From Marasmius tenuissimus (taxonomy: Eukaryota; Basidiomycota; Agaricomycetes; Agaricales; Marasmiaceae), in contig JAQOTA010000071.1 in NCBI GenBank assembly GCA_029532415.1, positions 124,001-188,000 on the forward strand: 64,000 bases of DNA. Direction: 5' to 3'. The notes below the pieces were generated by a model. That model was not told the origin of the DNA. It searched no databases and worked only from the letters and a program-made list of their open reading frames with translations. A program made the translations under genes and the position numbers. Position 1 is the first letter of the stretch. Every line of letters starts with the position of its first letter. Shown one piece after another: positions 48,225 to 57,489 of this stretch.

Positions 48225-48467
48225 TATTGACGAAGCGTCAGTACTTAGTATATCCAACGCAGTAATACCCATGACCAAAGAAGAGCTGCTTCTTCATACC
48301 TCCGCCGCCGGTAGTCAAGTTCATGTTACGGAGGTCATAGACCCTATTTTTATGTAAATCGACGGCCCTGATTTTGATCTGGTATTTAGCCTCGCGAGTC
48401 GTCGGCCAGAACCTGGTCAGAACCTCCTCATGCAGCACCAGGCAAAGTATCAATATTCAATGCTTGG

Positions 48468-49154
48468 ATGGCATACCATCGGGCTCCTTTGAATATCGCG
48501 GGGTACGTCCTTGTTCGACTCTTGCTCTTCGTCCTAGCACCCAACCCTCCTGCTAGAAACTCAGTTGCCGATCAGAGGGTTCTCCTCAAATATGACGCTG
48601 ATCATTGGGAATTACTCTCTACCCGTCGAACTCCTGTCCAAGCATCTCGATATCTCATACTTCCCAATTCCCGGCAACCCCATGCCATTCTCCAAGGTCG
48701 TTCTCCACCTCTTCTTCCGCTGCGTCTCCGACTCCCAAACTCAAACCAGAGACAAACTCGAGATCCCTCCCCCGACGTCCTGGCCTACTATCCTCCCAGC
48801 CTTTTCAACGCTCGAAACCTATCAACATATCCTTCTCGGTGAGCAATCTTCACGTCTCGCAATTGAATTGTGGTACCTGGGATAAATAAGCAACCCCGGA
48901 ATCACCACCCTGATTATAATCGTCCTCCCCTTTCTCAAAAAGCTCAAGGAAAGAAGGGAAGATCCGTCAGTTATTCTGGCGGTGCACATGCAGGTCTTGT
49001 GTTATGTCCGACTGTGCACCAGACGCCTGGTCCTTCTTGGATGTGGGTCAAAGAGAGAAATATGTGCAAAGAGGAGATGGAGAAGTTTATCTGGAACTGG
49101 GGCACAGACTCTATAGCAGTATATAGCCCACAGAGCCGACTCCTTTCTATGTAG
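48468..49154 (+). pseudogene. Second member of the dispersed hypothetical family, frameshifted
   Basis: It reads HRAPLNIAG, an intron, LIIGNYSLPVELLSKHLDISYFPIPGNP, LPAFSTLETYQHILLG, an intron, NPGITTLIIIVLPFLKKLKERREDPSVILAVHMQVLCY. The reading then needs a frame change to reach MCKEEMEKFIWNWG. The order of segments is the same as in the member at 37160-38026. The shift after VLCY breaks the reading, and the upstream exon is poorly preserved. Confidence 0.5.
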
Positions 49155-49739
49155 TGCCCCGGCTATTATATACGACTCTGGGAGGGCTATGATATAGGCC
49201 CCGCAGAGCCAGCTTTTTGGGATAAGAAATGTGTACTAGTCGGTTTGGAGATAAACTCAGGGCCTACCAACATTCACAACTGTTTCCGTCTGGTCACTCA
49301 GATCTCAGATCTCAAATCTCCCCGGGTCAGTTCGGTATTCATGAAACGGGTCGCGATAAGCATGTGGGTGAACATCATGCATTGCAGCAGTGATACTAAA
49401 CTACGGTAGGGAGTGGAAGAGAGGGAACTCGATGTGAATGATAATATATACTCTGTAAGTATTAGCAAGTAACGGGTAGTATATGGCGAGCCAGAATGGA
49501 GATTATGGAGTATAGAAACATTTGATAGGCAGAATACTATGTCGCACAACGGGGGGTCCGGTCGAATTATCGTGCCGCACACTCATGAAAAACGGTTGGC
49601 TGGAATATCCATCCGAGGCATTGCAGGCGTCGGGGACTGGACAGTCTGAGTGGCAATCCTGCAATGATGACGACATTGGTATGAGATACTTGTGTAAGAG
49701 AGAAGTACAACCGTCCGAGCTAGACCTGAAGCAGTATCC
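49155..49739. other. Intergenic, no gene
   Basis: No supported coding sequence; short frames only. Confidence 0.4.
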
Positions 49740-50638
49740 CTACCTGACGATGGCAAGCATGTACAGCATGCTTGCCATCGTCACAGTCAGGTCGGTTACA
49801 GGCCTACGTCCGAGCGTTACAAGTTGCTTCTGATACTCTATGAAAGTACTAGTTCCATTGAGAGTATCAGTCTCACCCCACGTATGCAGCTGCTTGAGGT
49901 GGTGAGAAAAAGGGCGATGATAGGCCGCCTCGGTGAAGTCCATATTCTGATGTATTCCTTGCTCGTACTCATCAATGGTATTCTCAATCTTCTGCAAGAA
50001 CAATGGTCAGGATATGCTGATACACGAGAACAGTGAGACCTCACCACAGTCGCCGCAAGCGCTATGACAGGTAATGGCATTGCCTCGCCGATAATGTGCT
50101 TAAGGGTAACACCAAGCGACTTCTCTCTGTTGTTGTACAGAGCTTCGAGAATGATATCTTTGATGACCCGGTTGCGATAGATGGTGCCGGGTGTATCAAT
50201 AGCAAACGGATCCTAGAACAAACGTAGATGCCTTAGTATGAGAACCAGGGGAACATGCATAGGATGTCAAAACTCGGGCACATACCTGAAATACGAATGA
50301 ATCTTCCGCCTTCAGCTTCTCGAGTAGTGAGCGGTTGTCTTCGGACATCCTCATTATATCTGTCTCAGCCTCAATGGTGGACAAAAACCCGTATTGTGCT
50401 GAAACCCTTGCTCGTGCGGCCACCTTGAAGCGACTCCGTCCCCTTGAAGTATCCGTTTTTTTATCTGATGCATAATGAACCGCCAGAGCGAATCAGAAAG
50501 CATTGATCTGAGAAGCATATCAGAGAAAGTACTCACCTCGTTGATTTCGCCGGGCGAAGGCATGAGAGTGGTTCCATCAATGATCTGATTTGGGCCAAAT
50601 ATGAGTTGCACGGCTTCGCACCAGCTGCTCGCCGCCAA
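49740..50638 (-). pseudogene. DUF6532-like fragment
   Basis: Minus-strand exons read FGPNQIIDGTTLMPSPGEINE, AEDSFVFQ, DPFAIDTPGTIYRNRVIKDIILEALYNN, LKHIIGEAMPLPVIALAATV and IDEYEQGIHQNMDFTEAAYHRPFSHHLKQL. The pattern (a VI-element, PLPVIALAATVIENTIDEYE, then F..A.Y...F..HL) fits the basidiomycete-specific DUF6532 domain. I cannot join the first two exons in frame, and the usual N-terminal part is absent. The reading stops where the GH76-like duplication begins, so it is probably a truncated relic. Function of the family unknown. Confidence 0.5.
49745..49783. repeat. Perfect 17-bp inverted repeat with 5-nt loop
   Basis: TGACGATGGCAAGCATG at 49745-49761 and its exact reverse complement at 49767-49783, separated by TACAG. 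It lies at the 3' end of the DUF6532-like reading. Confidence 0.85.
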
Positions 50639-50649
50639 AATATCTCGAG

Positions 50650-52445
50650 GATTGTGACCGTGCTTAGAAATTTTGTCGGGATTTCCAATTACTTAATGAT
50701 ATTGGCAAGCATTGAAATAGCATTGAAGAAACCGACATTAAGCTACCGTTGCGGCGACGCCCGCCGGAGTGTGGAAAACCAGGTGGGACAAAGCCCAGCT
50801 TGCGAGAAGAAACGTTTCTGAGCTCTCTATACTGTAACTGACATGGCGTGCGTATCTGACAAGTCTCTTCACATAGTCCCTAATCAAGATTATACTGAAT
50901 ACTAATGGACATCAGGCTACTATGGGTTTTTGTGATACTCCGGAGGTCTCTCATTCGCGTCCCAGAGTCGTTCGTCCCTTTCATCTCTCAACCTTTGGTT
51001 CAATATCGTTATGAGTTCTGCCGTGGTCGCCCCGTGCATCCGACTGGACTGGGACTCTGAAGGGGGCGAGATCGACGACAGAACCGTACTTTCTGTAACG
51101 TCAGGGCTGATCGGAGGCGCTGCTTTCACAAACGCTCCGGGCCGGAGAGGCTGAAAAGTTGAAATCGGCGGGGAGGTCATCGGGGGTGCCATCGTTGGGT
51201 ATGGGTCCATGGTAGGAGTTGGGGGCCGCATCTGGCGTCGCCGGCGGAGATAGTAATAGCTTCCTGCTATGATCAAAGCGAGACCCAAGACGCCGCCGAC
51301 TACACCACCGACTATGGCTCCGATCGGGGCTTGACGAGTATCGGGGGTACCACCATCAGTCGTCCTGGGGCTGTTGGGGGAGGTGGCATTGTCGTTCGAT
51401 ATGACCCCGCCTAGCAGTATAGTGATTGCCTGTATCTGTGCCTCCGGAACGATATGATTTTCAGGTCTTAATCCAGTTCCGTACAAATTGGGGACGCCAC
51501 TGGGAAATGTAGCCAGCTTCACGAGCGCATCATACTAATCACCGCATTTTTGGTCAGAGAGGGAGGAGAATTGATGCCCGGGGAACGTGCACTCGCCTGT
51601 ACAGCTAGGTATGCGCGAAGATACACCTTCAGATCTAAGGCTCCATCGCCGCGCACCCAGTCAAAACAGCTCCGAAGCAGTCGTTGTGAGTGCTGGGCAG
51701 TGTTGTCTTTAGTCGCCACCGAAACCTTTTGAGTGTCTGAGGTGACGTGTCAGCCACCAAAGCATGAAATGGATAGTTCAATATACCAAGTACACCGTCA
51801 GCAGAGTTCCAAATGCTCCCAGTCGCGCGACGAGCTACCTCCCTGATGCTTGAAACAACGGTATCAGCTGCGAAATTGTTATGTGGTGAGGGTACTCACA
51901 TATCAGTAAAATCATCGTTCTTTGAGTTCAGTGTCAAAAGCGACAATGATTGTGTAGTGACCGCAGCATCAGATACGGCGGCACCACTGTCATTCCGGCG
52001 AAGTGGGCAATTTGAATTCCCCACTGGGATGTTACTGTAGAACGTCCCGGATCCTTGATAGAGCGCAGTTCGCATGAACTGTCCCATCTGGCTCGCCAAG
52101 GTGATGTAGGCTGGATCGAGGTTGGATGGTACAGTGGCAAGTGAGACGGTGAACCTTTGGAGATTAAGTATTCAGGGTTCATCAACTCGAGTGGAAGCGA
52201 GGGAGAGCATACGTCAGGTAATCTCTGGCTGTCAGGTCAGTCCAAACTGAGAGGGTGAAAACAACTGAAACTCTTACGCCGTTGAACCAGTTGTTATAAG
52301 GAGGTCGTTTTGATCCTGTGTAAATCCTTCAGTTCAATATAGAACGAGTTCACCCCCCCCCCGGTACTTCGATCGAACTCACTGTGCTATGGAACGTCGC
52401 GCCGGCAAGTGTATATTCGCCTGACGAGTTGATTCGTTGATATAG
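50650..52445. repeat. Right arm of long inverted duplication (partner 9921-11456)
   Basis: Covers the 3' half of copy E and about 260 bp downstream. Longer than the left arm because copy A lost about 250 bp of tail sequence. Confidence 0.8.
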
Positions 52446-53255
52446 TCCTCGACGACGAAAGCTGACTTACTGCCAGATTCTGAGCAAGCCATGCTCATTG
52501 TGGAATTGATTTTGCTCTTGGCCGGAGAGCTGTTTGACTGCACGTCCGCGTCAGAGATCGTCAAGCTCCTGTTGGACGACCAATAGTCCTTTGCGATGCT
52601 CAAAAATCCCTCGTCTTGATACGCAAGGTATGCACGGGTAGCTGCGTACCCATAGCGACTGAGGAGTCGGCATGTTCAGATGTGCACGGCATGGCCTCGC
52701 AAAAAGAAAAGGATGAGAGTAAACTTACAATTTGTTCCCGACCTGGTGTGAATCTCGAAGGTTACAGTCTATAACCAACGGGGGTAGACGAGAGCACTTA
52801 CAATTCTGTAGGTTGCATATCAAAGTTTACACCGGGACCAGGTCGAAAGTAGTGAATTTTACTTACTTGAGATTCGGTGTCGTTTGTTGTAAAGCAGGCA
52901 GAAAACGTTCCTGAGCAATCTGCTTGTATCTGGTCTGATTTGTGAAGATATCGAAGTCTGCAATCAAAGCCAAAACTTCCCCGTAGGGCCAATAGGTGTC
53001 GGAAAGATTGCTAGGGGGCTGGATTGAAGTGAAAAGGCTGTCGGACGCAATGAACGCGTTGATTGCTTCGGCTGTACGATTGATTCGTTCTTCACGAGAG
53101 TCTTCCACAGATTTCTAGGCGATGTAAGTTGAGCGCGGTTTCAGCATCATAGTCGGTGAAAGGCGTACAACCCAGGATGAAGGTACGCTCAATTCCTCGC
53201 CACACACAGTGAGGATGAGTTGTGCGAGAAGGTACCAGCTAAGCAGGACGACCAT
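50920..53255 (-). CDS. GH76-like membrane-anchored protein (copy E)
   Basis: Intact paralogue. Signal peptide VVLLSWYLLAQLILTVCG, then EELSVPSSW, EDSREERINRTAEAINAFI, YWPYGEVLALIADFDIFTNQT, the 4-nt exon 52802-52805, the 14-nt exon 52729-52742, RYGYAATRAYLAYQDEGFL, GATFHSTDQNDLLITTGSTA, ITLASQMGQFMRTALYQG and YLRAYLAVQYDALVKLATF. Span AIVGGVVGGVLGLALIIAGSYYY, stop-transfer LRRRRQ, and a tail with MHGATTAELITILNQRL and a terminal RPPEYHKNP. GC donor at 51595-51596. It is the source-like relative of the broken copy A. Its upstream flank to about 54075 is shared with copy F, but no carboxylesterase remnant is left there. Confidence 0.82.
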
Positions 53256-54075
53256 GATGGTCCCGCGGGAGTCAGTTCGGGTGCCTTCGTCAAACCTCGA
53301 GGTTTTTTAATGCATTCAGCACAAGGTTTGATCTGTTGTATGGGAGTTTACCCCAAGGGGAAGTATCATTCCGAGGTTCCAGATGCCGGTGGACAGCCCA
53401 GTGGACATGGTGGCACGGTCAGAACTTCGGCCAAGACTCGTATCTGACCCTAGTTTTTGGTGAATGCGTGCCCTCGTCGGGGAGACCAAAATATTGCTAC
53501 CGACACTCCTTGAGAACTCGCCGGACGAAAGGTGGGCCATTTCTCCTTATTCTCTGACCATCATGTACACTGCTCGTGTCGTGTTGATTGGTAGCTGGTC
53601 GTGGTGATATCACTCTGTTCGCATCATCGACAAATTAAAGGCCGTTGAATGTAAGCGGGTATGTAATCTGCGACATCAACTGATGTTTCCCTCTCAGGGC
53701 TAGCTGTGTACTAGTAGTGTGGAAAAAAGTGTCGTAAAATCATCAAATGGGACGCTGAGAACGAGTCCTTCGGTTTATATCAGATTGCCACCTTTGGTTT
53801 CAAGGAAGGCATCAAGTACTGAGCAGAAATACCAATGAACAAGTAGTCGGACTGTGTGGGTACCAAATGCGAGATGATGCCGCTTTTGAGAATAGCAGGG
53901 GTCGATGTCAAGTGTAAAGGGTTGACAACGTTGAACTAAATACTCAACGAAGAATTGGTCAGCGCCATCGCGACTCCCGGGGACCAGCGGGGGTTCCAAC
54001 GCCTCCCAACTCCGACTGAGAAGAGTCCTTCCGTAGATTTGTGAGGGCACGTCGATTAGCAATTGAAATCTTGGA
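53256..54075. repeat. Upstream flank of copy E, direct duplicate of 59798-60715
   Basis: Long stretches match the copy F flank in the same orientation, such as CGCTTTTGAGAATAGCAG and TCAGCGCCATCGCGA. It includes the promoter segment CATTAAAAAACCTCGAGG (read on the minus strand), which corresponds to the ATTAAA motif of copies C and D. No coding sequence is supported. Confidence 0.7.
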
Positions 54076-55774
54076 TGGTATGATTTATTTCAACATCTCC
54101 AAAACCGCATTAAACAAGTCTGAAGCCACCTGCTACGCTCCGAACGCACCTCGCCCTCTCCCGTAAAATGTCCGAAACATCCACCGAATGGGGGGAGCCG
54201 CCGTCCCATTGCCTCCAGCTATCTCGTGGTAGGCTCCGACTGTGGGTTGTCGGTGATATAGCACTGAGGGGCGTAAACCGCTGTTCTAACTTCTCAGCTC
54301 GCTGGTGGACGTTTTTGAGGTCTAGCATGTCACACAAGTCAGTACCGCGGCAGAAAAGAATTGTGCAAACACATACCTCGTAAATACTCTTGAAACCACC
54401 CCCCATGGCCTCTCAAACAGCATGCAAAAGTCCATGGTCCCTACTAGTCCATCTCAGTCAGGTCCGATATGAAAAGGACGGGTAGAAGTATTATGTATAA
54501 TACATTGAGGGGCGAACGGGACTATGCACCACTAGGAGCGATACATCAATGTAGGCGAGGTTAGAGGTAAGTCGAACTTACTGTGGTCGAGTTTGGGTAG
54601 ATCGAGGAGTTTCGGCGGTAGGGGTCTGAGGAAATAGGGATAATTGCTTGGTGTTCGGCTACAAGATCGAAGGTCGAGACTGGTTTCGCGTATGGTTGTC
54701 GAGACTTTCAGTGGTGCTTAAGAGCAGGTCGCTGCAGCCTGCAGGGATGATATCGGCGACTATATGAACGACAAGAATTAGATCATGTCGAATAAAGGGC
54801 TGAGTGACACGTACTTTTGCCCAGCAGTGCGTCATTCTGCCCCTTTTACCCCAGCCAGATCTATCATCTTCTCATTCTTGTCTCATTCTAAGGTAGGGAA
54901 CAACTTGTACAAATCGTTTCAAGTATGCTGATTGGGTTTCTAAAAAAATGTGGAGCCCGGCCTCGTAAAATCAGTCCTTTGTACTGCTGCACAGACTCTG
55001 AGACACTTTACCATTGTCGTCGTCGCGTTGAGCGTGTTGAGGAGGGTATGCCGACAGAATTAGGAACTGAAGCTTGTAACTATCGAAGCATGATGAACGT
55101 CTGGTATTTGTGAGAGGAAGCCGATGGACAAAGGGGGAGGAGTGCAGATTTGGGTCAGAGCCCGTCGATGTGGTGGTGGAGAGGGAAGGCGCATAGGCGC
55201 GCTGAGAATATCGCGGCCCAGGGGCCCTTGCTTTTACAGGATCGATGACATCAGGGGGGATTTTGTTGAGTTTTGTTCGAGTCCTCGAATCGTCACAATT
55301 TGGCGTCGTTTTTTTCTGAACTGTTCCAGCCAGTTGACCTGCCAAGGTAACGAAAGTTTGATTCAAGTCGTACGTTTCGTCTCGACTCCTCGTCCAATGT
55401 CAAAAACCATTACACCTCGTCAGATCTTCAGATCTCGTTCAGCCTGATCGGATTCGTCGCCGGGTTTCGCTGGGCGTCAATGTTTGGGTGCACACACAGC
55501 TGGGCGTGAACATTATTTTTGCATGAAGATATGCCAGAAAAATATGACGCCTCACAGTTCAACACATATTTGGACTGGAAATAGTCGAAACTGAATTGAA
55601 TTCCGCATATTTGGCTCAAAAATACTCACCGGAAAGGTAAGGCGTCATATTTCTGCTCCATATTCCACATCAAGATAGGTTTTTGCCCCAGCTGTGACAA
55701 CGCCGGCAAAAAACCCAGTGTTCGATGCATGGTGGTACTGGAGTCAAAGTCAACAGCAAGGCGCCTCAGGGCCA
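54076..55774. other. Region without a confident gene
   Basis: A minus-strand reading at 54110-54406 (MGGGFKSIYE, an intron, DLKNVHQRAEKLEQRF...) splices neatly into about 80 residues but matches nothing known. It could be a small gene or a relic. The rest has only short frames. Confidence 0.35.
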
Positions 55775-56230
55775 TGGCCCGGCGTGGCCCGACGGATGCT
55801 TGCTGCCATTCGATGCGGTTTTGTTGGTTGTTCCCCATTGCCCAACCCCATCATGGCCCCATTCTCATCCTCAACGCACTAGATGTCATATTAATTCAGG
55901 GATCACCATACGAAGCCCACCAAAAAACCAGAGCATTCCCCTCAAGATACGGCAAATGATAAATCAAACCAATTCAATACAGTGGTCGATGTACTCGCGA
56001 GCTTCTCAAGACCGGGCAAGCTGGGAGTGGATCGGGGGAGTCTCCTCTTGGACGTGTATGGATCAAAAGGAGAAGAAGTGGGTGATGAGAGTAGAGGTGT
56101 GTATGTTTGTGAATCGCGAAACTGCATTGATAAATCATCGTGACCGTCATCTGCAGGCAGGCTCACACAGTTGATCGCGTTGACTGGACCATCGCGGAGG
56201 AAGACCCCCATTGATGAGTTCATAGCGTGT
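55775..56230 (-). pseudogene. Unknown conserved reading, right copy of inverted block
   Basis: The minus strand reads GPVNAINCVSLPADDGHDDLSMQF, then SPFDPYTSKRRLPRSTPSLPGLEKLAS and NWFDLSF-stop. The block at 15600-16020 carries the same sequence inverted, with indels. That both copies still show the frame suggests it was once coding. No family recognised. Confidence 0.4.
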
Positions 56231-56279
56231 GTCTGGCTTCAATGGGACCATTTTGGGATGCTGTTTGCTGTAAAGAGTT

Positions 56280-57090
56280 GACAATGAATGCGTAGATGGT
56301 CGGCGAAACATAGCTGGACTTGGTTCGCATCCAACTGGTGGTCTAACTCTGCTTCATTCTATCGGTGACTTGCCATACAAGGGTTCAAATCTTCTTTGAC
56401 TCAGCTCGCAATATCATTTTTCTAATGAACAAATCGCAGAGGGTCAGTTCGAAGCTGCAGAGCCACACCTACTTGCTTCTGGATCGAGAGACAGTGATAG
56501 GACACTGCTCGTAGAGATGTTCATTCAATGGGGAACACCTAGCGAAATTTTTGAATCTTTAGGACCTTTGCCCTCCGTGGAACTATTCTGTTAACACAGC
56601 TACGATCTCAAGTCAACTGCACGCAGACGAACTTCTTTGTTTTTTTCGCAGGTATCTTATCCGTGGTAATGTCCTCGCTTCCAGCAATTTTATAGATGCA
56701 TTCGTGTCTGGGATCCCCGGCTCGATACATTCGGACATGGCCCCTCTAGGATCGGTCGGCTCAAACCATAAACTGCTGATAACGAAAGATCCTTCGGTCA
56801 ATCTTGCACAGCTCGCCGCTCGCGACATATTGAAGAGCCCAAGGAGACAAGAACAAGGCGGTGCGAGTGGGGCCAGGAGTGGGGCGTTGACAACGACGGA
56901 AGTGCGAAAGGTCAGTTGTGCTTATTTGTTTTCATCACGATAGTTCTTCCTTAGACTGATACCGACCTGAGGCGTCGAATGGAGTAGCCGCGCTATACTT
57001 CACGGTCCACCATCAAGGGATCAGCAAGAAAATCTTGTGAGGGATATATTGGGTTCGATCTTGGGAGGAGGGCCTCCAGGTGTGGACAGC
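56280..57090 (+). pseudogene. Get4-like gene relic
   Basis: Readable pieces in order: LGSHPTGGLTLLHSIGDLPYKGSN, EGQFEAAEPHLLASGSRDSDRTLLVEMFIQWG, YLIRGNVLASSNFIDAFVSG, DPSVNLAQLAARDILKS and a C-terminal DQQENLVRDILGSILGGGPP. These follow the order of fungal Get4, which binds the Get3 targeting machinery for tail-anchored proteins; the end resembles the QQN...GGG tail of those proteins. A stop follows the putative start (ATGGTCGGCGAAACATAG near 56310), and the last two segments are in different frames, so the gene is broken. Confidence 0.5.
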
Positions 57091-57489
57091 CTGCTCGTCA
57101 GGTTTTGTTGTCGCCCGCAGCTATCACATCGGAGTTGGATTGAGAGGGACGAGGTATTTGTTAGATTTTGGTCTCGGCCCGAGTCCGGGAACCGGACTGT
57201 TCATACCGTACTGCGTATGTAATAAATACATTCTATCTTTTTCCCTTCCATCGTCGTCGATCGTCGTCGTCCCGAGTCCGTCTAACCGCCGTCCTCGTCC
57301 CTGTGAGCCCTGTCCATGGCTCCTCCCAATACCCGATTCTAACAGTATTCTTTCCCCAGGTTTTTCCAAATTTCACTTCCTTCTGGACCTCGAATGGACA
57401 CCAAGAATGTAGACACTATATTGTTGCAATGATGATGATATCAGATAGTCCATAATCAAGATCATACTGAATACTACTACTAGTTACCA
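57091..57489. other. 3' flank of copy F
   Basis: The final about 110 bp, including GAATGTAGACACTAT near 57403, is shared with the 3' flank of copy G near 61950. No gene. Confidence 0.45.

Noticed and set aside
53775..54062. 95-residue minus-strand frame upstream of copy E
   Set aside because: The matching duplicated flank at 60409-60715 does not keep the frame, so it is probably non-coding.
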